Positions 26,309 to 35,433 of a stretch of DNA of 64,000 nt are shown piece by piece. Under the pieces are notes generated by a model. It saw only the letters and a list, made by a program, of their open reading frames with translations, had not been told where the DNA came from and ran no database searches. The stretch's first letter is position 1. Every line of letters begins with the position of its first letter. Source of the DNA: Chloroflexi bacterium OLB14 (lineage in GTDB: Bacteria > Chloroflexota > Anaerolineae > Anaerolineales > Villigracilaceae); assembly GCA_001567105.1 (NCBI GenBank), contig LMZR01000062.1, positions 22,045 to 86,044 on the forward strand. Direction: 5' to 3'. The translations under genes were made by a program, and so were the position numbers.

Positions 26309-27563
26309 TCAAGAGGAGAGATTATCCCATGGCGCCACGCCACGTTTATTTGCGCCTCTTAATGACTTTTGAATTGGTTCTGCTAATTCGGGCAATATCT
26401 CGCTGGTAGCGGAGAGTAAACCAAAACAACCTGCAAGCATCATGTCACCAAATGGGACAGCAAAATAGGGACGTAATTTTTGGAATACGGGAGCTTGCTC
26501 TTGTTTATTCGCCAGCGAACTGGCTGATTCCATAAACATATTTCTTCTCGGTCCTGTCACCACTATGTCAAAATCATCTTTGCTAAATTCAAATTTTTTA
26601 TCTGAATATATCAACGCTCCATGCCCCATATCGTCAAATACATCTGCATGTTTCAATGAGCCATCTGCTAATTTATAAATTAAATTTTCAAGTTTTGCTA
26701 AATCAATTTCACCAGTGTGATGTTCAAATACGCCTTCAATTCCTTTTTCTCCCAAGCGAAAGGCGAGGGTGTGGAAGTTACCAACATTACAAACAATCAC
26801 TTCTTTACGCGTAGCCAAACCTGAGGCGACTGGAGCAAGAGAAGAATTAATGAAATTTATTTTGAAATCGTACAATGCGCCCAACACTGCCGCTGGGGCA
26901 GTATCCATTACCACTAGCGGGCAAGGCAAATGATTTGCAGAATTTGCTACAGATTGCAAACGGGTCATAATTTTCGGAATGTCATTAGATAAATAAGCAA
27001 AGGCAGATAATGAATTCTTTGCTTTGATTCTTTCATCCAAATAATCAAAACGAAATTGTCTATCTGAAACTCCAGCAGGGGCATTGCCATGGTCAAATAC
27101 GGCGACTGCAATTGCAGATAAATCTTTCAATGTAACGCCATAATCTGCAAATGTTTTGGAGATTAAATCAAAGTCGAAATCTTTAAGTTCAAGACGATGG
27201 ACGGCTGACGATAAACTATTTGCTTCATCCTCACTAACAATTGTTATTCCTAATGCTTCAACTTTATCTAATTCATCGTTCAATGTTGTTGCTGCAGAGG
27301 GAGTCATATAAATGGGGAAGCCTGCTTTAGCAAGTTCCTCAATTGCCCAAGCGGATGGTCCGCCGCCCATTTGGTGTCCGCTAAATAAAAGCGGATGGTC
27401 AGAATCAACTGTCCGCGAGTTAAGAAGCGTTTTGAGGCGCCGATGAATCATCATGGTAGGCGAAGGTAAAACGAGTTTGAATCCGTTTTCGATATCGAGA
27501 TTCGAATCGTATAAAAAAAATATCTTGTGTGCCTGTGCCGATATCTACTGTTAAGATTTTCAA
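26309..27563 (-). CDS. DUF1786 protein (frameshift near 5' end)
   Basis: Begins LKILTVDIGTGTQDIF at TTG 27563, overlapping the VIT stop. The N-terminal pattern (V-D-I-G-T-G-T-Q-D-I) and the later FSGHQMGGGPSAWA and FDHGNAP are those of DUF1786, an ASKHA-like family sometimes labelled 'pyruvate formate-lyase activating' without proof. An 8-A/T run at 27513-27520 breaks the frame; one base fewer restores DIFLYDSNLDIENGFKL into the long frame from 27454. About 417 aa when joined. Probably an ATPase-fold protein of unknown role, co-transcribed with VIT. Confidence 0.75.
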
Positions 27564-28436
27564 ATTTCAATTCCTAGCCACTGGCGAATAAAATAGCCGA
27601 TGATAAATGAAACAGTTGCTACGCCTAAGCATAAACCTGCCATTTCAAAAAATCTTTCGCGAAACGATTCACCTTTAGCAATTGAGATATAAAAATTAAA
27701 AACAGCAATGATGATGACTGCTGTTGTTAATGCGATGGTGAGGTCTAAATAATAATTTTCAAAAAATAAATATGGCAGAATTAACAAAATTACTGTGCAA
27801 ATATATGCTACGCCTGTATAAATTGCGGCACGCACTGGATTCTTTTTTGTGATTTCGGAACGCGTAGAAAGATATTCACTCGCCGCCATAGACATGGATG
27901 CCGCAATGCCCGTGATTAAACCTGATAGTGCAATTAATTTTACATTTTGTAGTGCTAAAGTTAAGCCTGCTAACGCGCCTGTCAATTCTACAAGTGCATC
28001 GCTTAAGCCTAATACAATAGAACCTGCATATTGCAAGCGATCTTCATCTAATAAATTTAATAACTGTTGTTCATGCTGTTGTTCTTCTTGTTGATAAGTT
28101 TTTGCTTCTGGCACTACATCTGAAACAGCCTCGTAATTTATTTGTGCTTTTTCTTCTCCATGTTCCATTAATTTAACGCCGAATGTAAAGCCAAACACAA
28201 GGCTGATGATGTAATAAAACCAAATTTGAAACCAATTTGGCTTTACTTCTTGGTTAGTATATTTTTTCCAACCGTTGTAATGACGTAATTCGTCTTCGGC
28301 GATCTGATTGAAGAGTTTTGCGTTTTCGGCTGAATTTATTTTTTTGGCTAAACGTGTATATATGTGATATTCAGTAATTTCTGTTTTTTGAAACCTGAGA
28401 ATTTTTTTTTAGAACTTCTGGACTGATGTTTTGCAT
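27560..28436 (-). CDS. VIT/CCC1-type transporter with N-terminal rubrerythrin-like domain (frameshift)
   Basis: Starts at ATG 28436 (SD GAGGAG). Residues 1-95 contain a ferritin-like helical region with metal ligands (TEYHIYTRLAK, EDELRHYNGW). The rest is a VIT1/CCC1 membrane domain of about five segments with LSDALVELTGALAGL and MAASEYLSTRSE. A 9-base run at 28402-28410 has one base too many; with 8 the frame is continuous. Such fusions move Fe or Mn across the membrane. Proximity to a Cys-rich ArsR is suggestive of metal homeostasis only. Confidence 0.85.
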
Positions 28437-28469
28437 TGCAATCTCCTCAATCTATTGTACGCTATTAAT

Positions 28470-28501
28470 AAAAGTAGCGGATGTATTAAACATCCGCTAC
28501 T
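28470..28501 (-). terminator. Terminator of the methyltransferase gene
   Basis: AGTAGCGGATGT / ACATCCGCTACT with a short TTAATA-type loop, followed on the minus strand by TTTTATTAAT, 4 nt after the methyltransferase stop. Confidence 0.85.
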
Positions 28502-28504
28502 CAC

Positions 28505-29311
28505 TTAAACTTTTTGCAAAACAAAATACCAATATCTACGATTATCTAAATGAGGTTTATCTTTTGCAGGGGCATTGGGTGAAAGCCCAATGAATTCATA
28601 AAATAATCTATGCAAAATTTTTGGCACATAGGTTTTGATTAAGCGAATGCGTTGCTCACGATCTACTTCTAAGGCTTTTAGCACATTTTCAGTTATTTCT
28701 TCTTCTTTAATAACTTTCCAGCCAATTTGTTTTAATTGCGAATGCCACTCATTTATTTTTTCTGCATAACGTAAATCGGTATAAAGAAAATAGCCGTTTG
28801 GTTTAAGTACACGTTTGACATGCTTAAAAAACTTTTCAATGTTTGGATAATACAACGAGGCTTCAACATTCACTACAACATCAAATGTATTATCAGCAAA
28901 TTTCAAATCTTCGGCGTTGCCATGTTGAAAATGCAAACCATCTAGCTGATGATGCTCACGGCAGAATTGAATGGCACGTTCTGAAAAATCTACGCCGATA
29001 TATGATTTAGGTTTGAAATAACGCATGATGAAATGCGCGCCTCCACCTCGCCCCGAGCTGACTTCTAATGCTTCAACATTTTTCCATTCTACATGCTTGG
29101 CGACGTGATGATACAACTGCAATGGGTAGCGATGATATTCATCATCAGGATGTAATTCTAAAGTCTCTGCTCCTTGATGATGAGCAGTGTAGCCAAAATT
29201 CATAAACACAGCACCTTTGTCTTTGACAAGGGTAGAAACGTATTCATACTGTAAACGAGTCAGCCAACTTTTGAGATTTGGAAAACGCTGAAATAAAATT
29301 TTGTTGAGCAT
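28505..29311 (-). CDS. Class I SAM-dependent methyltransferase
   Basis: 268 aa. SAM motif I ALEVSSGRGGGAHFI, the acidic residue in SYIGVDFSERAI, and motif II/III NTFDVVVNVEASLYYPN and VLKPNGYFLYTDL are present. The region before motif I (FMNFGYTAHHQGAETLEL) resembles phthiotriol/phenolphthiotriol-type and fatty-acid O-methyltransferases, suggesting a lipid or polyketide substrate. Monocistronic, with its own terminator. Confidence 0.83.
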   Translation of the reverse strand: MLNKILFQRFPNLKSWLTRLQYEYVSTLVKDKGAVFMNFGYTAHHQGAETLELHPDDEYHRYPLQLYHHVAKHVEWKNVEALEVSSGRGGGAHFIMRYFKPKSYIGVDFSERAIQFCREHHQLDGLHFQHGNAEDLKFADNTFDVVVNVEASLYYPNIEKFFKHVKRVLKPNGYFLYTDLRYAEKINEWHSQLKQIGWKVIKEEEITENVLKALEVDREQRIRLIKTYVPKILHRLFYEFIGLSPNAPAKDKPHLDNRRYWYFVLQKV

Positions 29312-29412
29312 ACAAGTCCTTCGGTTGTAGAATGCCCAGCATTATACTCCTGTGATGATTTTGGATGTTTTACGGTTTTGAAAGTATCAGCAAGTTATCT
29401 CAAAAATAAGTT

Positions 29413-29514
29413 CCCGTCATTGCGAGGAGGGCGAAGCCTGACGAAGCAATCTCCAACACGGCTAACAAAGCCTGGCAGTCGTGGAGATTGCTTCGCTTCA
29501 CTCGCAATGACGAG
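29413..29514. repeat. Palindromic repeat, GTCATTGCGAGG...CTCGCAATGAC family
   Basis: Outer arms CGTCATTGCGAG and CTCGCAATGACG, inner words GAAGCAATCTCC / GGAGATTGCTTC, centre CACGGCTAACAAAGCC. I recognise this word set as an intergenic palindrome common in many environmental bacterial genomes. A 66-codon frame through it is not a gene. Confidence 0.88.
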
Positions 29515-29545
29515 TGGTGGTGTTTTTGAGACATGTTTTATAAAA

Positions 29546-29576
29546 AAATCCGAAGTCTTTAAGACTTCGGATTTTT
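29546..29576. terminator. Bidirectional terminator of the gcv operon
   Basis: AAATCCGAAGTC-TTTAA-GACTTCGGATTT with T-runs on both strands. On the minus strand it lies 15 nt after the gcvPB stop and is followed by TTTTTTTAT. Confidence 0.85.
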
Positions 29577-29590
29577 AATTACCACTTACT

Positions 29591-31075
29591 CTAATTCAAC
29601 TCAACATTTTCAGGCAACCAACAACACAACACTAACTCTCTCGCTGCTTTGACTTCATCCATGCGACCAAATTTTGTGGTGCTTGGGGCATTGTGAAGCA
29701 ATTCAGGTTGAGTCTTGGCTTCTTCCGCGATTTTGATTAAGGCATCTGCAAATTTATCTAAGGTATCTTTGTTTTCGGTTTCAGTTGGCTCAATCATCAA
29801 CGCTTCGGGGACGATGAGAGGGAAGTAGTTCGTTGGCGGGTGGAAGCCATAATCCATGAGACGTTTGGAGACATCTAATGCGCGTACATCACTGCCTTCA
29901 AATCTCCCTTCGGCTACAAACTCGTGCATACAGATTCGGTCAAATGGAATTTTGTAATGACCGCGAACTTTGGCTTGTAAATAATTTGCATTCAAGACTG
30001 CATATTGAGCAATATCTTTTAAGCCATCAGGTCCGTGCATGGCGATGTAGGTATAAGCACGCACCATGCCACCACCAAAGTGACCATGAAATGCTTTCAT
30101 TCGTCCAATAGAATTTGGAGGTGTGACGAAACCATAAAACGGTGCTTCTTCATCATTGCCTTCTTCAAGGATGCCAACTAATGGCGTTGGTAAAAAGTCT
30201 AATAAAGTTTTGCTCACGCCAACAGGACCACAGCCAGGTCCGCCACCACCGTGTGGGACGGAAAAAGTTTTATGTAAGTTAAAGTGCATTACATCAAAAC
30301 CTAAATCACCAGGGCGCACAATTCCAAGCAAGGCGTTTAAGTTGGCACCATCACCATACATCAAACCACCACAGCCATGAATTAATGAAATTACTTTTTC
30401 AACATTTTCATCAAACATGCCTAATGTGTTTGGGTTTGTTAGCATCATGCCGACAACAGTATCATCACAAGCGGCTTCGAGTGCTTTCAAATCTACATTG
30501 CCACGATCATCTGATGGAATGGTGACAACTTGCATACCCATCATGCCAACGGAAGCGGGATTCGTTCCATGTGCGGCATCAGGAATTAACATTTTTATCC
30601 GTTTGCTATCACCACGCAATTTGTGATACGCCGCCATCATCAACACACCTGTATATTCACCATGTGCGCCAGCCGCAGGTTGTAAGGTGACTCCTGCAAA
30701 GCCACTAATTTCTTTTAACCATTCTTGCAATTCATACATCAATGCTAAATTGCCTTGCACTGTTTCAATCGGCTGTAATGGATGGCTAAATAAAAATCCA
30801 GGGTAGCGACAAGTATCTTCGTTAATCTTTGGGTTGTATTTCATAGTACAAGAACCCAAAGGATAAAATCCGCTATCAACACTGTAATTTAATTTGCTCA
30901 AGTTAACGTAATGACGAACTACATCCACTTCGGCGATTTCGGGCAGAGGCAGTTCGGAGCGAAGCAAATGTTGAGGTAAAGAATCAACTACAGGCACATC
31001 AGAAGCGGGCATTCTTACTCCACGTCTTCCAGCAGATGAAAGTTCAAAAATTGTAGGTTCAATTATCGTTGCCAT
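29591..31075 (-). CDS. gcvPB: Glycine dehydrogenase (decarboxylating), subunit 2
   Basis: P-protein C-terminal subunit of the glycine cleavage system: 494 aa, PLP-binding Lys in FNLHKTFSVPHGGGGPG, plus GSCTMKYNPKINE and AAGAHGEYTGVLMM. Two-subunit GcvP is common in anaerobes and Chloroflexota. It lies 2 nt after gcvPA. The complex decarboxylates glycine and passes aminomethyl to GcvH. gcvT and lpd are not in this window. Confidence 0.95.
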   Translation of the reverse strand: MATIIEPTIFELSSAGRRGVRMPASDVPVVDSLPQHLLRSELPLPEIAEVDVVRHYVNLSKLNYSVDSGFYPLGSCTMKYNPKINEDTCRYPGFLFSHPLQPIETVQGNLALMYELQEWLKEISGFAGVTLQPAAGAHGEYTGVLMMAAYHKLRGDSKRIKMLIPDAAHGTNPASVGMMGMQVVTIPSDDRGNVDLKALEAACDDTVVGMMLTNPNTLGMFDENVEKVISLIHGCGGLMYGDGANLNALLGIVRPGDLGFDVMHFNLHKTFSVPHGGGGPGCGPVGVSKTLLDFLPTPLVGILEEGNDEEAPFYGFVTPPNSIGRMKAFHGHFGGGMVRAYTYIAMHGPDGLKDIAQYAVLNANYLQAKVRGHYKIPFDRICMHEFVAEGRFEGSDVRALDVSKRLMDYGFHPPTNYFPLIVPEALMIEPTETENKDTLDKFADALIKIAEEAKTQPELLHNAPSTTKFGRMDEVKAARELVLCCWLPENVELN

Positions 31076-31077
31076 GT

Positions 31078-32421
31078 TTACATCTCCTTCAACACTTCAA
31101 CGAGTGCATCAATTTCATCTTTGCTGTTCATTTCAGTGACGGCGATTAATAAATGATTTTTTAATTCAGGATAATCATTGCCTAAATCATAACCACCGAG
31201 AATTCCATGATCTAATAAATATTGATTCACTTCGCTAGCAGGTTTGGGACATTGCAAAGTAAATTCATGGAAGAATGGTTCAGATGAAAATAATTTGAAG
31301 CCTTTAAGTTTGCTTAATTCATTGGCGGCGTAATGCGCTTTTTGATAACAAAGATTTGCAACTTCACTTAAACCTTGTTTACCAAGCACCGACATATAAA
31401 TTGAAGCAGCAAGCGCAAGCAAACCTTGATTGGTACAAATATTTGAAGTGGCGCGTTCACGTTTGATATGTTGTTCACGCGCAGTTAACGTTAATACATA
31501 CGAGCGTTGTCCACGCACATCAATTGTTTCACCAACTAAACGCCCCGCCATTTTATGCACATAAGATTTTTTTGTTGTAAAAAATCCGAGATACGGTCCG
31601 CCATACCACATTGGAATTCCAAATGGTTGCGCTTCACCAACTACAATATCCGCGCCCATATCGGCTGGTGTTTTTAACATTAGCAATGCAGTTGGGTTTG
31701 CAACTACACAAACTAAAGCACCTTTAGCATGAGCATCATCAATTAATTTTTTATAATCAAAGATGCGCCCAAGAAAATCTGGATATTGCACGATGACGAT
31801 CATGGTGTTGTCATCAATATAAGATGATAACGATTCAGGACTTAGGGTCAGGTTGGTTTCTTCATCTCCAACTGTTTCTACACCCATGCCTTGTGTATAT
31901 GTGTCTATCACATCTCGATATTGCGGATGTAAGGCAGGCGATACAACAATGCGTGTTCGTTTGCCACGATATTGTGCATACGCTAAGTTGATTGCTTCGG
32001 CAGTTGCTGTTGCGCCATCATAATGTGAGGCGTTAGATACATCCATGCCTGTTAGATTCGCCATCAACGATTGAAATTCAAATACGGCTTGTAATGTGCC
32101 TTGTGAAATTTCTGGTTGATAGGGTGTGTAGGCTGTATAAAATTCTCCACGCCTGAGCATGTGGTCAATAACAGATGGCACATAATGATTGTAAGCACCT
32201 GCGCCAAGAAATGAAACTAAATCTTGTTGAACATTTTCGTTGCTAGAAGCCATGTCACTTAAATGAGCGGCGGCTTCCATTTCGGTTAAAGCAGGTGGTA
32301 AATTTAATTTTGGAAAGCGATGTTTTTTGGGAACTGCATCGAATAAATCATCTAATGATTTAACGCCGACAGTTGCTAACATCTCATCCCGTTCGTGTGG
32401 GGAAATGGGGATAAAGGTCAT
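31078..32421 (-). CDS. gcvPA: Glycine dehydrogenase (decarboxylating), subunit 1
   Basis: 447-aa N-terminal subunit of split P-protein with the family start FIPISPHERDEMLATVG and the motifs SFLGAGAYNHYVPSV, YTPYQPEISQGTLQ and REQHIKRERATSNICTNQ. Forms the heterotetramer with GcvPB. The 130 nt between gcvH and gcvPA carry small AT-rich word repeats and hairpins but no terminator with a T-run, so a single transcript from the riboswitch is likely. Confidence 0.95.
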   Translation of the reverse strand: MTFIPISPHERDEMLATVGVKSLDDLFDAVPKKHRFPKLNLPPALTEMEAAAHLSDMASSNENVQQDLVSFLGAGAYNHYVPSVIDHMLRRGEFYTAYTPYQPEISQGTLQAVFEFQSLMANLTGMDVSNASHYDGATATAEAINLAYAQYRGKRTRIVVSPALHPQYRDVIDTYTQGMGVETVGDEETNLTLSPESLSSYIDDNTMIVIVQYPDFLGRIFDYKKLIDDAHAKGALVCVVANPTALLMLKTPADMGADIVVGEAQPFGIPMWYGGPYLGFFTTKKSYVHKMAGRLVGETIDVRGQRSYVLTLTAREQHIKRERATSNICTNQGLLALAASIYMSVLGKQGLSEVANLCYQKAHYAANELSKLKGFKLFSSEPFFHEFTLQCPKPASEVNQYLLDHGILGGYDLGNDYPELKNHLLIAVTEMNSKDEIDALVEVLKEM

Positions 32422-32439
32422 AAGTATCCTTTCAAGTTA

Positions 32440-32526
32440 TGAGTAACAAGAGTAATGCGTAATTTGTAATTGAGTAATTAGTACTGCAACATTTATGTTG
32501 CTTTAATAGCAAGATAAATCTTGCTG
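32440..32526. repeat. Word-repeat cluster between gcvH and gcvPA
   Basis: TAATGCGTAATTTGTAATT words followed by two small palindromes, GCAACAT-TTATGTTGC and AGCAAGAT-AA-ATCTTGCT. The second recurs beside rnpB at 42624-42640 (GCAAGATTTATCTTGC). Confidence 0.6.
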
Positions 32527-32552
32527 TACTTTGTAAATCGTATCTTGTAACT

Positions 32553-32930
32553 CTAATGCGCTCGACTTGCACTATCGGCTTCGTATGCAGATGAATCCAT
32601 TAAGTCACCTGCTGTGCCACCGTCAAGTTGAATTAACCATGCTTCACCGAATGGGTCGGAGTTAATCAATTCGGGTTTTTCAACAACACCTTGATTGACC
32701 TTGCTTACTTTGCCTGAAGCAGGGGCATAAATTTCAGCAGAGGCTTTGACAGATTCAACTGAAGCAATCGGCTTGCCAGCAGTTATATCTTCACCTTCTT
32801 CTACTAGAATTTCTACAAAGACAATATCAGATAATTGACTTTGAGCAAAATCCGTAATGCCTACTTTACCAGTGGCAGGGTCGAACCATTCATCAGATTT
32901 TGCATACTTCAAATTGGATGGGGTGTTCAT
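32553..32930 (-). CDS. gcvH: Glycine cleavage system H protein
   Basis: 125-aa lipoyl carrier. The lipoylated Lys is in ESVKASAEIYAPASG, and the N-terminal YAKSDEWFDPATGKVGITDFA fits the family. First gene of gcvH-gcvPA-gcvPB, with SD AAGGAG, under the tandem glycine riboswitch. Confidence 0.95.
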   Translation of the reverse strand: MNTPSNLKYAKSDEWFDPATGKVGITDFAQSQLSDIVFVEILVEEGEDITAGKPIASVESVKASAEIYAPASGKVSKVNQGVVEKPELINSDPFGEAWLIQLDGGTAGDLMDSSAYEADSASRAH

Positions 32931-32953
32931 GTTTTATTCTCCTTGTTTGTGAT

Positions 32954-33017
32954 TTGGAGTCAAAGAGCTTACTCTTTGAAAATTGCTAAATTACGGGAGC
33001 AAGCTGCCTGACTCCAT
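32954..33017. repeat. Palindromic repeat, TTGGAGTCA family
   Basis: TTGGAGTCAAAGAGC-TTACTCTTTG plus GGGAGC-AAGCTGCC and closing TGACTCCAT: second copy of the 13025-13080 family, placed between the riboswitch terminator and gcvH. Confidence 0.75.
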
Positions 33018-33025
33018 ATTAAATG

Positions 33026-33056
33026 AAAAGGACGCACGAATATCTTCGCGCGTCCT
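33026..33056 (-). terminator. Expression-platform terminator of the glycine riboswitch
   Basis: On the minus strand AGGACGC-GCGAA-GATA-TTCGT-GCGTCCT followed by TTTT, directly after the second aptamer. Glycine binding would be expected to prevent it and allow gcv transcription. Confidence 0.75.
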
Positions 33057-33076
33057 CTGTAATGGAACCTGAGAGA

Positions 33077-33158
33077 TTAGTTTGGTAGTTTAGTAGTTTA
33101 TTAGTTAGGTAGTTTTTAACTAGCAGACTATCTAACTATATAACTATCCAACTAACAA
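33077..33158. repeat. GGTAGTT-family palindrome inside glycine aptamer 2
   Basis: Arms built of words TTAGTTTGGTAGTTTAGTAG and CTATCTAACTATATAACTA pair over ~80 nt, replacing the short P3b loop between GGTGTAAAG and CTCTCAGG. The same words recur at 42598-42620 and 42724-42750 by rnpB. Confidence 0.8.
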
Positions 33159-33285
33159 CTTTACACCGTCGGTATCTCTTGCGAGAATTTTCCAGAGTGC
33201 TGATGCAGTTGTAGGGTCCTTTTGCCTGAGAGATTCGTCTGGTTTTGCTATTTTCCAGATTTGCACCTTCGGCGTCCTTCGCTCA

Positions 33286-33326
33286 GGTTTCGATACGCCA
33301 TTCGTTTCATTCATGGCTACTCAACC
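33286..33326. repeat. GGTYTCGATACG...ACTCRACC palindrome inside glycine aptamer 1
   Basis: GGTTTCGATACGCCATT...CATGGCTACTCAACC forms an imperfect hairpin between the GAAGAGATCC and GCCGAAGG blocks. The outer words match the repeat at 56102-56148 (GGTCTCGATACG...CTACTCGACC). Confidence 0.6.
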
Positions 33327-33355
33327 ATCGCTGGGGATCTCTTCCCATACAACTG

Positions 33356-33538
33356 TTTAATTAATATCCATTGTATAAGTGAGAGAGGGCAAAGTCAAGG
33401 GGGAATTAAGGTTGAGTGATGAGCAGAGTGCGCCGCACCGTTATTAACAAAATTTATCTTATCGTATAACAAAACTTGTTAATCAAATTTATCTCACCAG
33501 CATGATGCGACGCACCCTTAAACCTGCGGGACGGTTTA
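33356..33538. other. Intergenic space between riboswitch and sulfatase gene
   Basis: Probably holds the gcv promoter. Contains two direct repeat pairs, GAGTGCGCCGCACC / GATGCGACGCACC and TTAACAAAATTTATCTTA / TTAATCAAATTTATCTCA. No gene seen. Confidence 0.5.
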
Positions 33539-34873
33539 TTATGGCTGAGTAGTAGTTGGGATTCTCTCTTGTTCTAAATATTGTTTTAGTTGTGCAATAA
33601 TCTCTTGATATTTTGCATTATTAATCATATTGTCCATTTGGAAGGGATCAATGGTCAAATCATAAAATTCAGATAAATCATTTTCGGTTTCGATGTAAAT
33701 CATATCTCCCGTATGCACGGCAGACCAATGACCTCTATCGGGCCAGGCTTCAAGCAAGAGCATATCTCGCCAATCTGCTGTGCCATTTAACAAGCCGACT
33801 AATGAAAGCCCATCTACTGTATCAGGCATTTTGGTTTCAGATAATTCATAAAGCGTGGGAGCAATGTCAATGTTTGCAACTAAGTGAGAATCGTCTATAT
33901 AAGGAACAGGTACAAGGTCAGGGTAGCGAAGCGCGAACGGAACTTTGACAGATTCTTCATAAGCTGTGCTTTTTGACGTCAGCCGATGTTCGCCCCAATG
34001 TTTTCCATTATCAGAAATGAAAATAATCACAGTGTTATCTAACTCACCGATTTCTTCTAATTTATTGATAATGTCTGGAATGGTGCGGTCTAACGAAGTG
34101 AGAGTCAAAATTTGACGTCTGCGAGTTGTTTCTATCCCTTGAATATCTTCTTCAGTTAACAATGCTTGATTTGCAATTGATAAAGGTTTATCTGAAATAT
34201 CTACTTCGTTGAAATTCGTTGGGCGATGGGGAGGTAGGTCTGTATATGAATTGACATCTTCTTTAGCAGGTGTAAAAGGTGCATGTGGGGCATTGGGTGT
34301 AAATATTAACAAAAATGGTTTTGATTGCGCGCTTGCTTCATCTAAAAATTGAATGGCATAATCTCGAAACAAATAAGTAACATAGCCAGTGTGTTTAGAC
34401 CATGTTCCATTTACATCCAAATCAGGGTCATAATAATTTTTAATTGTGCCACCCCAAATGGAAACCCAAAAATCATATTCGTAGCGTGTTTCACCTTTCC
34501 ATGAATTAAGGTATTTGCCGATTAAGCCAGTGTAATAGCCATTCTTTTTTATATCTTCCACCATTGTTCTAAATTCAAGTGTATCTTCATTTTTATGTAC
34601 CCATGTATTGTGTGCATACATACCAGTTAAGATACTTGCTCGGCTTGGGCAACAAAATGGCGTGGTGACATAGCCTTTATTAAATGTAACGCCTTGATTA
34701 AAAATTAATTCTTGTGTGTTGGGCATGTATTGCATAGTGTCGTAACGCTGGTCATCAGTGATGATGATTAAGAAGTTCGGGCGTTGGTCATTGAAGCGGG
34801 GCAGTGCCTGACATGCCGTTAATAAAAATATCCCCATGATGAACATGATTAAATTTTTTATTTTATTTAACAT
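33539..34873 (-). CDS. Exported sulfatase (lipoprotein)
   Basis: 444-aa alkaline-phosphatase-superfamily sulfatase. The signal peptide ends at lipobox IFLLTACQ. The metal motif NFLIIITDDQRYDT is followed by the formylglycine site FCCPSRASILTG (C-x-P-S-R, Cys type, needing an activating enzyme) and later ISDNGKHWGEH and FTPNAPHAPFTPAKED. Likely removes sulfate from carbohydrates outside the cell. ATG 34873 (SD AAGGA) is chosen; an upstream in-frame extension to 34918 is encoded by the repeat at 34892-34950 and would bury the signal peptide. Confidence 0.88.
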   Translation of the reverse strand: MLNKIKNLIMFIMGIFLLTACQALPRFNDQRPNFLIIITDDQRYDTMQYMPNTQELIFNQGVTFNKGYVTTPFCCPSRASILTGMYAHNTWVHKNEDTLEFRTMVEDIKKNGYYTGLIGKYLNSWKGETRYEYDFWVSIWGGTIKNYYDPDLDVNGTWSKHTGYVTYLFRDYAIQFLDEASAQSKPFLLIFTPNAPHAPFTPAKEDVNSYTDLPPHRPTNFNEVDISDKPLSIANQALLTEEDIQGIETTRRRQILTLTSLDRTIPDIINKLEEIGELDNTVIIFISDNGKHWGEHRLTSKSTAYEESVKVPFALRYPDLVPVPYIDDSHLVANIDIAPTLYELSETKMPDTVDGLSLVGLLNGTADWRDMLLLEAWPDRGHWSAVHTGDMIYIETENDLSEFYDLTIDPFQMDNMINNAKYQEIIAQLKQYLEQERIPTTTQP

Positions 34874-34891
34874 CTTATTCCTTAAGTGAGT

Positions 34892-34950
34892 GACGATAGA
34901 CAACAGACGATTGACCATGATTTATGATCTACGGTCTATTGCCCATGGTC
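34892..34950. repeat. GACGATAGAC...GGTCTATTGCCCATGGTC palindromic repeat
   Basis: Words TGACGATAGACAACAGACG, ATTGACCATGATT, CTACGGTCTATTG, CCCATGGTC. Relatives lie inside recJ (46117-46170) and between ruvB and queA (63651-63714). The Nudix C-terminus (LDHGQ, stop) is encoded by the right end. Confidence 0.75.
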
Positions 34951-35433
34951 TAATTTCAAAACTTTTTGCGTTGCTTTAAATGCTAATGACGGTAAATTAT
35001 TTTTATCAAACCATTCCACTGCATCGGCATCATCAGCAGGAGACATTTCACCACCAATAATTTCGGCTGAATACACAATGACAAAATCAGCGCCACGTTC
35101 ATGCTCACGCCCTGCAATCACATCATAAACTTTTTTTATTTTTACAATTAAATTTGTTTCTTCCAAACATTCACGCGCGGCGGCTTCGGCAGGGTCTTCA
35201 CCGCCATTAACAAAACCTGCGGGCAAAGTCCACATGCCACGATAGGGTTCATTCACTCTGCGCACAAGCAAAACCTTATTTTCTTTTTCAATTAAAACAG
35301 CGGCGGCAACTTTAGGGTCTTGAAAATAAATAAAATTACATTCAGGGCAAACAGGGCGCACTTGCCCAAACTTTTCGATATGACTTATTTTCGCGCCACA
35401 ACGCGGGCAATAAATAAAACGATTTATTGCCAT
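34936..35433 (-). CDS. Nudix hydrolase with N-terminal zinc ribbon
   Basis: 165 aa. Zinc ribbon YCPRCGAK / PVCPECNF (residues 8-37) precedes a Nudix domain with the box GFVNGGEDPAEAAARECLEE. The combination is seen in NAD(H) pyrophosphatase NudC and in ADP-ribose-type hydrolases; the NudC SQPWPFPxS segment is absent, so substrate is open. Last gene of sigma - anti-sigma - Nudix, overlapping the anti-sigma gene by 10 nt. The last five residues and the stop are repeat-derived. Confidence 0.85.
   Translation of the reverse strand: MAINRFIYCPRCGAKISHIEKFGQVRPVCPECNFIYFQDPKVAAAVLIEKENKVLLVRRVNEPYRGMWTLPAGFVNGGEDPAEAAARECLEETNLIVKIKKVYDVIAGREHERGADFVIVYSAEIIGGEMSPADDADAVEWFDKNNLPSLAFKATQKVLKLDHGQ

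Larger units (their letters stand above)
33057..33355 (-). promoter_or_regulatory. Tandem glycine riboswitch (two aptamers)
   Basis: Aptamer 1 (33355-33206): P1 CAGTTGTA / TACAACTG, the core CGCCGAAGGTGCAAA and CTCTCAGGCAAAAGGACC. Aptamer 2 (about 33204-33057): CTCTGGAAAATTCTCGC, ACCGACGGTGTAAAG and CTCTCAGG...ACAGAGG. These are the conserved glycine-aptamer blocks in order, upstream of gcvH. Two aptamer peripheral helices are enlarged by genomic palindromes (33077-33158 and 33286-33326). Confidence 0.93.

Noticed and set aside
29378..29578. 66-codon open frame on the plus strand
   Set aside because: It lies wholly in the TCATTGCGAGG palindrome and the following terminator hairpin; composition and repeat content explain it.
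33061..33165. CRISPR-like short word repetition (GGTAGTT/TAGTTAG words)
   Set aside because: There are no equal-length repeats separated by unique spacers and no cas genes; it is an extended hairpin.
33222..33419. 65-codon plus-strand frame
   Set aside because: It is antisense to glycine aptamer 1.
34874..34918. Upstream start for the sulfatase
   Set aside because: The extra residues are encoded by a palindromic repeat and would place the lipoprotein signal peptide internally.
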